NCBI GenBank assembly: GCA_020047835.1
Contig: JAIFNJ010000258.1
Span: 1-12,463 of the forward strand
DNA from: Bacteroidota bacterium
GTDB lineage: Bacteria > Bacteroidota > Bacteroidia > Bacteroidales > SZUA-534
DNA: 12,463 nt
Direction of reading: 5' to 3'
Shown here: positions 1-7,419 of the stretch, in pieces
Layout of the letters: each line of letters begins with the position of its first letter
Numbering within the stretch: position 1 is the first letter of the stretch
Notes under the pieces: generated by a model
Database searches by the model: none
What the model saw: only the letters and a program-made list of their open reading frames with translations
Told to the model about the DNA's origin: nothing
Program-made: the position numbers and the translations under genes

Positions 1-5
1 AAAAT

Positions 6-134
6 TTAATCTTCGCTTTTGGCTAGGGCAAATGCATTTAGGAACTTCGATTTTAAATTTCCATTTTCGACGCACGATTTCTTCGTAATTTCAATGATTT
101 CTCGCAGGGTGCGCCGTTTTATGCACAAATTCAT
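6..134 (-). other. Small 42-codon reading frame next to palindromes, doubtful gene
   Basis: This frame starts at an ATG just beyond the first palindrome and ends in TAA at 8-6, giving 42 residues that begin MNLCIKRRTLREIIEITKKS and end LAKSED. The frame stays open upstream for a few codons, through the CCCCGAG palindrome, until a TGA. The sequence is lysine- and glutamate-rich and could be a helical peptide or the degraded tail of a longer gene. It has no recognisable domain and no clear ribosome binding site, and it abuts repeat DNA, so it may simply be an open frame inside a dispersed repeat. Confidence 0.2.
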
Positions 135-137
135 ATT

Positions 138-208
138 CCCCGAGTTAAAACTCGGGGCTATTCATTTGAAATCCTTACAGGATTTCAAATGCGTTTTCTG
201 TCGCATTT
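138..208. repeat. REP-like cluster of three consecutive palindromes
   Basis: Three perfect inverted repeats follow one another. At 138-157 the 9-bp arms CCCCGAGTT/AACTCGGGG flank AA. At 163-191 the 13-bp arms CATTTGAAATCCT/AGGATTTCAAATG flank a 3-nt loop. At 187-208 the 7-bp arms AAATGCG/CGCATTT flank 8 nt; this third repeat shares bases 187-191 with the second, so the two hairpins compete. The arrangement resembles the palindromic REP-type elements often found between genes in Bacteroidota, some of which are linked to REP-associated (Y1) transposases. No transposase gene is present here. The repeat identity is inferred from structure and memory of similar sequences, not from a search. Confidence 0.55.
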
Positions 209-260
209 GGGTATATTTCCTGGCTTCAAAATCTAATAATAATTATTAAAAAATATCTTT

Positions 261-297
261 AAAAAAAAGAGAAGCCAGAGCATGGCTGCCCTGGCTT
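261..297 (-). terminator. Intrinsic terminator of the secreted-protein gene
   Basis: Read on the minus strand, 297-272 folds into AAGCCAG/CTGGCTT, then a G-U wobble, then GCA/TGC around a GCCA loop: 11 stacked positions in all. A run of eight T residues (from 268 down to 261) follows closely. On the plus strand the wobble position becomes an A-C mismatch and there is no T-tract, so the element is oriented to end transcription of the minus-strand gene that stops at 321. Confidence 0.8.
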
Positions 298-320
298 AAC
301 TAATAAATTTTATTTATTTT

Positions 321-1631
321 CTATTTAATCTGCCTGAGTAACATACCAGCCATAATATTCTTTCCACCGCCTTTAAAGTGGGTGCCATCAATTTTAGTGT
401 TTCCGGCTTCTTCTTCTTTATCACCCGTTTCAACCCCCATATTATACCGGTTATCCCAAATCATGCCCTTTTCGGCTTTAACAACACCCACTTGGGCATA
501 TTTTGTTGTTTGGGTTTTTTTATCCCACACCATTTCAAGTACTTCAAACTTATCGCCCGGTTCCACTCCTTCTTTCAAACCTATTTTAGCCATTACCGCT
601 GGGTCGGTGGAATAAATCGGGGTTTTAGTTTTAAATACGTCGAACTCTTTCTGCAGTTTGGTATATACTTTGTCAATATTACGGATGGTTGCTTGTTGTA
701 TAATAGCTTGCGTCTCCTTTCCTAAGCTTACCAAAATAACAGATTTTGCCTTGGCAAAACCAACATATTTCATAGTAAACATGGTTGTGGTATCAAAGAG
801 TATTTTACGTGCAGGATCCAATGATGTAGAATCCATCCACATATTCATATAAAAAGTATTGGCTATATCTTCGTTCCAGTTTAGCTGATACAAATAGGAA
901 ATAGTCCAAACTGAATAGCCATCTTTGGTTGAATTGTATAGAATATCGGCTGACTTTTCAGTAGCCATGCGAGCCATGGAATTGCTTATTTGGGTAGCGG
1001 CTAAATAGGCTGCTTCTTTTACTGCCCGAGCAATGGGTTCGTTTTCAACAAAATTCATTTTGTTAACCACAATAAACGTATTGCTGATGAGTTCCTCACC
1101 GGCATCTTTAAGCGAAGCCAAACCACGGATGCCTTTTTGGGCCATTTGGGCTGCCATTTCGGTAGCATCATAGGAACCGCGCTCATGAATCATATCCATT
1201 TTAAATGCTCCATTTGCATCTCTGCTAAACCATTTTGCCACCATCTGGTTGGCAATTTTGTTTCGTTGAAGATAAGTTTCAATAGCTTGTGTCTGCATCT
1301 TTTCTCTTTTGGAGTCTTTCGACTTATCATCACTCACGGCAGCAACAGTGTCATTTAAAGCTGCTTTTTCTTCGGGAGTAAGGGTTATATAATCTTCAAA
1401 ACGGAAAACAGAACCCGGTAATTTATGGTCGTTGTATTTATCAGGAAATGGAGCCTGATTATATGAATTCATAACCATTTCTTTGTTTAAAAAATCGCCA
1501 GTTTCAAGCAAAATGGTATGCAATGAACTTCTGCGGTAAATAGATTCTGCTTTGGTACTCTTTTCCTGAGCAAGCATGGGTAGTGCGTTCCATAATAATA
1601 CTACAGTTAGCACGAGTAAGATTTTTTTCAT
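321..1631 (-). CDS. Secreted protein of unknown function (436 aa)
   Basis: The protein starts with a clear Sec signal peptide: MKK, a hydrophobic stretch over residues 4-20, and a likely cleavage after Ala21 just before Gln22, as is common in Bacteroidota exported proteins. No further membrane segment is evident, so it is probably periplasmic or outer-membrane-associated. An RRSS segment near residue 33 is followed by a PFPDKYNDH segment near 61-69. Residues about 85-120 are charged, and the middle is mostly helical. The last 90 residues look beta-rich, with a GVEPGDKFEVLE segment that could be a small barrel-like domain. I cannot assign a named family. It lies downstream of batE in the same orientation, but a terminator separates them, so it is probably its own transcription unit. 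Only a weak promoter candidate is seen upstream. The start is supported by the signal peptide. Confidence 0.85.
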   Translation of the reverse strand: MKKILLVLTVVLLWNALPMLAQEKSTKAESIYRRSSLHTILLETGDFLNKEMVMNSYNQAPFPDKYNDHKLPGSVFRFEDYITLTPEEKAALNDTVAAVSDDKSKDSKREKMQTQAIETYLQRNKIANQMVAKWFSRDANGAFKMDMIHERGSYDATEMAAQMAQKGIRGLASLKDAGEELISNTFIVVNKMNFVENEPIARAVKEAAYLAATQISNSMARMATEKSADILYNSTKDGYSVWTISYLYQLNWNEDIANTFYMNMWMDSTSLDPARKILFDTTTMFTMKYVGFAKAKSVILVSLGKETQAIIQQATIRNIDKVYTKLQKEFDVFKTKTPIYSTDPAVMAKIGLKEGVEPGDKFEVLEMVWDKKTQTTKYAQVGVVKAEKGMIWDNRYNMGVETGDKEEEAGNTKIDGTHFKGGGKNIMAGMLLRQIK

Positions 1632-1777
1632 AAGCCGATTCGTTGTTAGTTTTGGGTATAAATTAGGAACCCAATTTACAACTATTTTTATTTTTAAAGC
1701 AACTTCATTTAAATAAATTTGCGGTAGTTTTGAAAATACAGAAGTTATTTGCCTTTACGATTGTGACTTACAAAAAC
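1632..1777. other. AT-rich leader of the secreted-protein gene, weak promoter candidate only
   Basis: On the minus strand, TAAATTGG near 1678-1671 differs by one base from TAnnTTTG, and a TTG lies about 21 nt upstream of it. This could be the promoter of the gene starting at 1631, with a leader of roughly 35 nt, but the match is imperfect. Nothing else in the stretch is recognisable. Confidence 0.3.
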
Positions 1778-1819
1778 AAAAAAAGCCACTTTGGAATGAG
1801 GGTCCAAAATGGCTTTTTT
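1778..1819 (-). terminator. Intrinsic terminator of the bat operon
   Basis: On the minus strand, GCCA-TTTTGGA pairs with TCCAAA-GTGGC (one G-U wobble) around a 7-nt loop at 1802-1796. It is flanked by an A-run on the upstream side and seven T residues (1784-1778) downstream. It lies 18 bp after the batE stop codon. The wobble becomes a C-A mismatch on the plus strand, so the minus-strand reading is favoured, although both sides carry runs that would suit a bidirectional terminator. Confidence 0.8.
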
Positions 1820-1836
1820 CAAACGTAAACCTTATT

Positions 1837-2598
1837 CTAAATAACTATAAAATCGGTTTCTTTTACCCAGCCTTTGCTACCATTGGAAAGTTTAATCTGG
1901 CGCCAAACTCCTCGGTTATCGGTAACTTTTATTTTCAGTCCCTCATGAATTAAAAATAATTCGGTTCCGGTTTCTGATGGAGCACTTTTAACTACAACAG
2001 ATGGCGTAATAACTATGGCGCTGGGTTCATTTTCGATCAACCATTTTTGCTTTCGAGAAAAATTGAAAGTAAACAATGAAACAATAAGTAGCAATACACC
2101 AAACCAGAAGGATATTTTTCTTGCCCAAACTTTTCCTGACAGAAAGAAAATCAATAATAAGGTCAATCCTATTACAAAAGTTAATAAGCTCAATATAGCC
2201 CATTCATTGGTTGATAAAATCATAACAAAACCAGTGGCCCAGGAATTCAAAAAAAATTCAGGTATCACTTCAATTTTATCAACAATATAGGTGTTGGCCA
2301 ATTCCAAATTGAACTTGACATCCTCGTCGCTTGGAGCTAATTTAGCAGCCCGTTCATAATTTAATATGGCCCATGGAATTTTATTTGACTTATAATACGC
2401 ATTTCCCAAATTATAATATAAATCAATGGATTCATAGCCATTTTTTAATACCTGCTCGTAAGAATTAATCGCCTTTTCGAACTGCCCTTTTGAATAATAT
2501 GAAGCAGCCGAATCAAGGATTGCCTGATTGGTATTTGACTTTGCAAGCCCAACGATGCTCAATAAAGCAACTATTAAAACTATTTTAAACTGTGCCAT
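1837..2598 (-). CDS. batE: BatE: TPR membrane protein with C-terminal SH3-like domain
   Basis: A hydrophobic signal segment (about residues 4-19) precedes two TPR units (about 25-100, including LYYNLGNAYYKSNKIPWAI), which point outside the cytoplasm. Two membrane segments follow (about 133-154 and 162-180). The last 60 residues (about 194-253) look like a bacterial SH3 domain, with a VVVKSAPSETGTELFLIHEG core and a C-terminal SKGWVKETDFIVI strand. This order of TPR, two membrane helices and SH3 matches BatE as found in Bacteroidota bat clusters. Its ATG overlaps the batD stop as TAATG, so translation is probably coupled. It is the last gene before the terminator. TPR and SH3 domains suggest protein-protein or cell-wall contacts; the exact partner is not known. 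Confidence 0.88.
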   Translation of the reverse strand: MAQFKIVLIVALLSIVGLAKSNTNQAILDSAASYYSKGQFEKAINSYEQVLKNGYESIDLYYNLGNAYYKSNKIPWAILNYERAAKLAPSDEDVKFNLELANTYIVDKIEVIPEFFLNSWATGFVMILSTNEWAILSLLTFVIGLTLLLIFFLSGKVWARKISFWFGVLLLIVSLFTFNFSRKQKWLIENEPSAIVITPSVVVKSAPSETGTELFLIHEGLKIKVTDNRGVWRQIKLSNGSKGWVKETDFIVI

Positions 2599-4427
2599 TA
2601 TTTAATTTTTTGATCAAGTTTTGAAATCAGATTTCCTGCTTTACCATATACTTCTTCCATTCCACCCGAAACCATAGTTGGGGCAAATCGTGCGAATTCA
2701 CAGGAATCGAGCAGCTGCATTAATTCCTGAATATCCTGCGTTTCAACCTGATGTTTAACCAGCCATTCGCTTACATTATCTTTTGAAAGATTCGCAACCG
2801 GGATAGCCAATTTATCGCTTAAATATCCCCAAATGGCTTTCAGTATTTCATCGTAAAATTTTTCGGAATTGTTTTGCTTCATAAAAGCAAGTGCTTGTTT
2901 CAGTCGCTTACGGGATACTTTACTAGCTTTCCCTTTCTTTGTTTTTGCTTGATTGGCGCTTTGTTGAATCTGAGTTCTCCGTATTAAAAGTATTACAACA
3001 AAAATCAACAAAGCGATTACATATCCGGAATAGAATAGCAAGGAACCAAAAAAGAAGCTCTCCTTTTTCTTTAAAAGGGAATTTGATTTTAAGTACTGGA
3101 TGTCTTTACCAATATACTTCACATCCTCTTTGGTTGTTGATTGAACCACTCCCGAGGTCATTTCCTGATCGCCGGAACCTCTGTCAACTGTAATATCGAA
3201 TCCCTGCGAAGTGATGGTTTTGTATGACTTTGAACTGGGGTCGAAATAACTGAATGATATGGGAGCAATACGGAAGTTCCCTGCAAAGCGGGGAATAAAT
3301 AAATAATCAAACGTTACACTCCCATTAATTCCTTCGTTGGTAATTTTTGTATTCAGATTGGTTTTAGGATCATATACATCAATATCAGGAGGAAAATCAA
3401 CATTTAATGCCTTAATCAATTTAAGATTTCCTGTACCGGAAACTTTTACTTTTAACGTAATGGCTTCATTGGCTTTAACTTTCGTTTTATCAACCGTAGC
3501 ACTCATGGTAAACTTTCCTACAGCGCCTGCAAAATCAGTGGGACTATTTCCAGGCAATGGTTTAACCGAAATTTTTACTGGGTCGCTAATCGCTTTAATT
3601 GGAATGCGCCGGTAAGAACCTCCAAAAAAATCATCGAAAGGATTGTTACTGCGGGTTCGCTCTTGCACAATCATGGTAATTTCAAATGGGTCGATGGTTA
3701 TTTCACCGGAATGTTGAGGGAATAACAACGTTTTTTTGAATAAACCCACTTGATAAACTTGTCCATTTACATTTTCGCCGTGAAGCTCAATTTGCTGAGG
3801 AGTTTCAATATCCTGACTCCAGAAACCAGTGAACGGTGGAAATTTTATTTCTTCGAATCCAGACAAACTCTGCTGGGTATATAATTTAATTTGAGCTACC
3901 AAACTTTCTCCCTGGTACAGGGTTTTCCGATCAACTTCTACTGTTACAAATAGTTTACTATTACTTGAAGATGGTCGGTTGACTGTTCCCGCTTGGTTTG
4001 TTCCACTTGGTGCGGCTTGATTTGATTGGGCACCTTTTACAACTTCAATGGATAAGGCATTTGACTCATAAATCTTTCCTTTTACTTTAACTTTAGCTGG
4101 TGTGATGGTTTGTGCCCCTTCGGTAGATGCCAACAAAATAAAAGCATACGAATAAGAAACACTTTGTGAAATGCTCCCATTTATTATTTGCACACTGCTA
4201 CTGGTTGAAATATTAGGTCCGGAAAGAACCCTGAAATTTCCAAAATTTGGATCTTCAAAATCACTACCTTTTGCATTCAGTGAATAGGTTACACGAAATT
4301 GCTCGCCCATTTCAATGGCTCGTGGTGCTGAAGCTGAAAACTCAACCGCTTGACCCCAGCTTAAAAAATACGTGCTCCCAATGAAGACAAGGATTAACAA
4401 AAATTTCCTGTATTTTACTAGTCCCAT
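2598..4427 (-). CDS. batD: BatD: single-pass envelope protein with large extracytoplasmic region
   Basis: The protein has a signal peptide, a long beta-rich extracytoplasmic region with a Ser/Asn/Gln-rich linker in its first third, one membrane segment and a cytoplasmic tail. This is the layout of the BatD oxygen-tolerance family. I chose the ATG at 4427, which gives 609 residues beginning MGLVKYRKFLLILVFIGS, because it places a normal signal peptide at the N-terminus. An in-frame ATG at 4463 would add 12 residues (MIRIITIQRKLR) and make an unusually long charged region before the hydrophobic core; it cannot be excluded. In the longer numbering the membrane helix is at about 470-495 and the tail at 496-621. 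The tail contains a helical module (about 519-598, with YLSDKLAIP and CEFARFAPT) that is also found in the 327-residue protein of this operon. Batting order and the TAATG overlap place it directly before batE. Confidence 0.88.
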   Translation of the reverse strand: MGLVKYRKFLLILVFIGSTYFLSWGQAVEFSASAPRAIEMGEQFRVTYSLNAKGSDFEDPNFGNFRVLSGPNISTSSSVQIINGSISQSVSYSYAFILLASTEGAQTITPAKVKVKGKIYESNALSIEVVKGAQSNQAAPSGTNQAGTVNRPSSSNSKLFVTVEVDRKTLYQGESLVAQIKLYTQQSLSGFEEIKFPPFTGFWSQDIETPQQIELHGENVNGQVYQVGLFKKTLLFPQHSGEITIDPFEITMIVQERTRSNNPFDDFFGGSYRRIPIKAISDPVKISVKPLPGNSPTDFAGAVGKFTMSATVDKTKVKANEAITLKVKVSGTGNLKLIKALNVDFPPDIDVYDPKTNLNTKITNEGINGSVTFDYLFIPRFAGNFRIAPISFSYFDPSSKSYKTITSQGFDITVDRGSGDQEMTSGVVQSTTKEDVKYIGKDIQYLKSNSLLKKKESFFFGSLLFYSGYVIALLIFVVILLIRRTQIQQSANQAKTKKGKASKVSRKRLKQALAFMKQNNSEKFYDEILKAIWGYLSDKLAIPVANLSKDNVSEWLVKHQVETQDIQELMQLLDSCEFARFAPTMVSGGMEEVYGKAGNLISKLDQKIK

Positions 4428-4516
4428 TCTTAATTTTCTTTGAATAGTTATTATTCTAATCATCTATTTTTATTATCTGTAGGGTTCAGATTCTATGGAA
4501 TCCTTACCATTTTGTG

Positions 4517-4524
4517 CAAAGATA
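4517..4524 (-). promoter_or_regulatory. Candidate internal promoter before batD
   Basis: The minus-strand sequence TATCTTTG is an exact match to the Bacteroidota -7 motif TAnnTTTG and is followed by CA. It sits in the third-largest gap of the operon (122 bp, or 86 bp with the longer batD start). The -33 region shows only TTAG in place of TTTG. If active, it would start transcription near 4510 and allow batD-batE expression apart from the upstream genes. Confidence 0.4.
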
Positions 4525-4549
4525 CTATTTCGATACATATAGGCTAACG

Positions 4550-5323
4550 CTACCAATCTTTTTCCGAACTACGCTTCTTAGACTGAACTTTTTGTTTTTG
4601 CACTTTTTCTTGAACACTTTTTTCATCGTTTTGCAATGCTTCCAAAAGCCTCATAGCATCTTCTTTTGAAATTTGGTTTGGTTGCTGTTGCTTCTGCTGC
4701 TGTTGATCTTGTTTTTGCTGCTGACTTTGCTCTTGTTTATTTTTATCTTGCTTTTGTTCGTCGTTCTTCTGGTTCTGGCTTTGATCCTCTTTTTTATCTT
4801 TCTTATCTTTATCCTTGTCTTGTTTATCCTGATCCTGATCGTCTTTTTGCTGCTGTTCTTGTTGCTTCTTCAGTTTATCCTGTGCCCAGGCCAGGTTGTA
4901 TTTTGTCTCCAAATCACTTGGATTGTTGCGCAAAGAACTCTTATAAGCTTCAATCGCTTCATCCAGTTTATTCGATTCCAAGTAAGTGTTGCCTAAGTTA
5001 TGAAATGCCATAGCCACTTCCTTTTTGTCTTTGTTTTCCATTCCGGAGGCTGCCATATATTGTTTGGTGGCATCTTCGAGCTTACGTTGTCGGTATAGCG
5101 AATTCGCCAAATTGTATATGCCCGCCCAGTTGTTTGGATCCTTATCCAATGCTTTTCTATAGTCCGATTCAGCGTTCACGAATTTTGTAGAATCAACATG
5201 AGCCGAATCAATAGCAGCCTTTTTATATTCCCGGTTTCCCTGCCGGATGTATTTCCGTTCTTGCTGAGCATTGGAAAATAAAAACAAAATCGTGAATAAA
5301 CTCAACATTAAATATCGTGTCAT
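4550..5323 (-). CDS. batC: BatC: exported TPR protein with a Gln/Lys/Asp-rich tract
   Basis: A signal peptide (residues 1-19, cleavage likely before QQERKY) is followed by two TPR-type regions (about 47-92 and 104-150, including AFHNLGNTYLESNKLDEAI). Residues 152-217 are almost entirely Gln, Lys and Asp with some Glu, Asn and Ser; this is a low-complexity, probably disordered tract. A conserved-looking helical end follows (ISKEDAMRLLEALQNDE, 218-234), and the protein terminates in EKDW. TPR plus low-complexity linker plus short C-terminal motif fits BatC. The extracytoplasmic location makes it a candidate scaffold for the other Bat proteins. Translation probably starts at 5323: a perfect AGGAGG lies 8 nt upstream, directly after the batB stop. 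The low-complexity tract leaves a long spurious open frame on the opposite strand, which I do not annotate. Confidence 0.88.
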   Translation of the reverse strand: MTRYLMLSLFTILFLFSNAQQERKYIRQGNREYKKAAIDSAHVDSTKFVNAESDYRKALDKDPNNWAGIYNLANSLYRQRKLEDATKQYMAASGMENKDKKEVAMAFHNLGNTYLESNKLDEAIEAYKSSLRNNPSDLETKYNLAWAQDKLKKQQEQQQKDDQDQDKQDKDKDKKDKKEDQSQNQKNDEQKQDKNKQEQSQQQKQDQQQQKQQQPNQISKEDAMRLLEALQNDEKSVQEKVQKQKVQSKKRSSEKDW

Positions 5324-5331
5324 TTTGCTTT

Positions 5332-5337
5332 CCTCCT
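5332..5337 (-). promoter_or_regulatory. Canonical Shine-Dalgarno site of batC
   Basis: AGGAGG follows immediately after the TAG stop of batB, and 8 nt separate it from the batC ATG. It is the only full Shine-Dalgarno sequence I see before a gene in this window; the other starts have A-rich or unremarkable leaders. It fixes the batC start and suggests reinitiation or coupling after batB. Confidence 0.75.
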
Positions 5338-6390
5338 CTAATTATTTACTTGAAGCAAGTTTTTCTTGAATAAATTCGTGGTACTTAACCGTTTGTTTTT
5401 CTTTGCCATGATAAAAAAATCAAAAAACAAAAATAACAAAGCAAATCCCACAAAATACTGGTATTGTTCTTCATACTCGGCATATACTTTCGATTCCATT
5501 TCCACTTTGTCCAGGTTGTTCAGTTCATCGAACAAAGCGTTCAATCCTGATTTGGTATTGTTTGCCCTGATGTACTTACCTCCGCCGGATGCAGCAATTT
5601 TTTTAAGCATATCCTCATCCAGTTTCGAAATCACTACCGAGCCCTGTGCATCGGTGCGGTAATCTTTTTGACCCATATTATTATATTGAGGAATTGGCGC
5701 TCCTTTCGACAATCCCATACCAATGGTATGAATCACAATTCCTGCTTTTTGGGCTTCAGAAGCCAGTTCCAATGCGTTCCCTTCGTGATTTTCGCCATCG
5801 GTAATAATTATCATGGCCTTATTTTTTTCATCACCCGGAGTAAAAGATTTCATTCCCAGCTCAATGGCTGCTCCAATAGCTGTGCCCTGATTCGACACCA
5901 AATTTGGCGTTATGGTATTCAAAAACATTTTGGTAGCAGCATAATCGGTAGTCATTGGCAACTGAACAAAAGCATCCCCAGCAAAAACGATTAATGCAAT
6001 TTTATCGTTATGCAACCTATCCACCAGTTTAGATATAGCCCGCTTAGCATTTTCCAATCGGTTGGGGGCAATGTCTTCGGCAAGCATGCTGTTCGATACA
6101 TCCAAAGCAATCACCAATTCAATCCCTTCGCGCTTTGTTTCCCTTAATTTAGTTCCAAATTGAGGTCCTGCCATAGCTATAATAATAAGCATAAGAGCCG
6201 TTTCTGCAATGATAAATTTAATCCATGGGCGTTCAGCAGAAGCATCGGGCGATAGGCCCTTTACCAGAGTATAATCACCAAACGCCTTTAAGGCACGCTT
6301 TTTATTTTGAAGAGCCAAAATAAATAGTATCCCCAACAGTGGCAAAGCGATTAAACCATATAATAATTCGATGTGTGCAAATTGAAACAT
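5338..6390 (-). CDS. batB: BatB: membrane-anchored VWA-domain protein
   Basis: Two N-terminal hydrophobic segments (about residues 9-27 and 58-75) precede a VWA domain (about 90-290), and a third membrane helix lies at about 313-328. The metal-ion-dependent adhesion site (MIDAS) is complete: D97-x-S99-x-S101 in ALDVSNSM, T170 in NQGTAIG and D198 in IIITDGENHEG. The fold therefore probably binds a divalent cation and ligand. Topology and motif spacing match BatB. It is very similar in layout to the product of the gene upstream, BatA, with the same key residues T170 and D198 at the same positions, which points to an old tandem duplication. The two genes are 18 bp apart. BatB ends in a basic cytoplasmic or periplasmic tail of about 20 residues that BatA lacks. 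Confidence 0.92.
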   Translation of the reverse strand: MFQFAHIELLYGLIALPLLGILFILALQNKKRALKAFGDYTLVKGLSPDASAERPWIKFIIAETALMLIIIAMAGPQFGTKLRETKREGIELVIALDVSNSMLAEDIAPNRLENAKRAISKLVDRLHNDKIALIVFAGDAFVQLPMTTDYAATKMFLNTITPNLVSNQGTAIGAAIELGMKSFTPGDEKNKAMIIITDGENHEGNALELASEAQKAGIVIHTIGMGLSKGAPIPQYNNMGQKDYRTDAQGSVVISKLDEDMLKKIAASGGGKYIRANNTKSGLNALFDELNNLDKVEMESKVYAEYEEQYQYFVGFALLFLFFDFFIMAKKNKRLSTTNLFKKNLLQVNN

Positions 6391-6408
6391 ACTAGTTAAC
6401 TTTAAACG

Positions 6409-7404
6409 TTACGGTACATAGCGCAAGATGGAATTTCTCAGTCCCAACTCCAGTAAAAGAAGGATTCCTGCCAATAAAACCCATGGAAGATATTCTTCAT
6501 TCTTTTTGCTGTATTCTTTCACCTCAATTTTCGACTTTTCTAATTTATCAATTTCTGTGTAAACCTCTTCAAGCCTTTCGTTATCGGTAGCCCTAAAGTA
6601 TTTTCCGTCGGTGGTTTGGGCAATTTGGGTCAGCACCTCTTCGTCAATCTCAACATCCATTTGCTGATACCTTTTATTCCCAAACATATCTGTTACCGGA
6701 TAAGGAGCTTTTCCCTCAGTACCCACACCAATTGTATAAATCCGGATTCCAAAGGTTTTTCCAATTTCGGCTGCTGTAAGTGGGGGAACTTCCCCTTGAT
6801 TATTAACTCCATCGGTCATGAGTATCACCACTTTGCTCATGGCCGTACTTTCCTTTAACCGGCTTACTGCATTAGCCAAACCAAGACCAATTGCTGTGCC
6901 GTCTTCAATCATTCCCTGCTTAACATCATTAATCAGATTGATAAGTACCGCATGGTCAGTGGTTAAAGGGCATTGAGTAAAACTTTCGCCCGAAAATACC
7001 ACCAATCCAATGCGATCGTTCGGCCGGCCGGAAATAAAACGGATGGCATCTTTCTTCGCCGCCTCCAACCGGTTGGGTGAAAAATCTTCGGCAAGCATGC
7101 TGCCGGAAATATCGAGCGCTATAACAATATCAATTCCTTCTGTTGAGGTATTGCTCCAGTTATCGGTACTTTGCGGACGGGCCAATGCAATTATTAAGGC
7201 CGCCAAACCTAGAATCCGCAAAGCAGCAGGCACATGCCTTAAATAATACTTGTAGGTTTTGGGTGTGCGGGCAAATCCTTTTACCGATGATAACCGGATG
7301 GATGCCTGCATGCTGCTTTGCTTCCAAACATACCAAGCAATTAATGGTATTAGCAGCAATAATAAGTAAAGCAAACCGGGATTATGAAAAGTGATGTTTT
7401 CCAT
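6409..7404 (-). CDS. batA: BatA: membrane-anchored VWA-domain protein
   Basis: The protein begins with a membrane segment (about residues 10-26) and a second (about 59-75), followed by a VWA domain (about 90-285) and a final helix (about 306-320). Its MIDAS is intact: D98-x-S100-x-S102 in ALDISGSM, T170 in EDGTAIGLG and D198 in LMTDGVNNQG. A conserved ALARPQ segment (73-78) closes the second helix, as in other BatA proteins. VWA domains of this type are proposed partners of MoxR ATPases; the partner here is encoded at 9458-10453. The start follows a 68-bp spacer made largely of heptamer repeats, and the leader just before the ATG (ATTAAC) shows no Shine-Dalgarno site. Confidence 0.92.
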   Translation of the reverse strand: MENITFHNPGLLYLLLLLIPLIAWYVWKQSSMQASIRLSSVKGFARTPKTYKYYLRHVPAALRILGLAALIIALARPQSTDNWSNTSTEGIDIVIALDISGSMLAEDFSPNRLEAAKKDAIRFISGRPNDRIGLVVFSGESFTQCPLTTDHAVLINLINDVKQGMIEDGTAIGLGLANAVSRLKESTAMSKVVILMTDGVNNQGEVPPLTAAEIGKTFGIRIYTIGVGTEGKAPYPVTDMFGNKRYQQMDVEIDEEVLTQIAQTTDGKYFRATDNERLEEVYTEIDKLEKSKIEVKEYSKKNEEYLPWVLLAGILLLLELGLRNSILRYVP

Positions 7405-7419
7405 GTTAATTAAACTGAT

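Larger units (their letters stand above)
1..320. other. Gene-poor left edge: palindrome cluster plus terminator
   Basis: No convincing protein gene is visible here. The stretch holds a small minus-strand reading frame (6-134), three consecutive inverted repeats (138-208), an AT-rich spacer (about 228-270) and the terminator of the gene that ends at 321. The composition and the run of palindromes suggest a dispersed intergenic repeat rather than coding DNA. Whatever gene lies to the left is outside the window. Confidence 0.6.

Noticed and set aside
19..249. 76-codon plus-strand reading frame at the left edge
   Set aside because: It runs straight through all three palindromes and has no domain or ribosome binding site. 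Such frames are typical artefacts of palindromic repeats.
1820..1827. Exact TAnnTTTG (TACGTTTG, minus strand) just after batE
   Set aside because: It lies directly before the operon terminator, so transcripts would start inside or at that hairpin, and there is no -33 match. Probably chance, although it cannot be fully excluded as a distant promoter for the secreted-protein gene.
4428..4463. Longer batD start at 4463
   Set aside because: It adds 12 charged residues in front of an otherwise normal signal peptide and shows no better leader. Kept as an alternative, not as the call.
4666..5013. Long hydrophobic reading frames on the plus strand opposite batC
   Set aside because: They are antisense shadows of the CAG/AAG/GAT-rich tract in batC: leucine and phenylalanine runs arise from complementing Gln and Lys codons, with no start signal or domain.
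5338..7404. batA and batB as a recent duplication or assembly artefact
   Set aside because: The proteins share layout and MIDAS positions but differ clearly in sequence throughout; both are standard members of the bat cluster.
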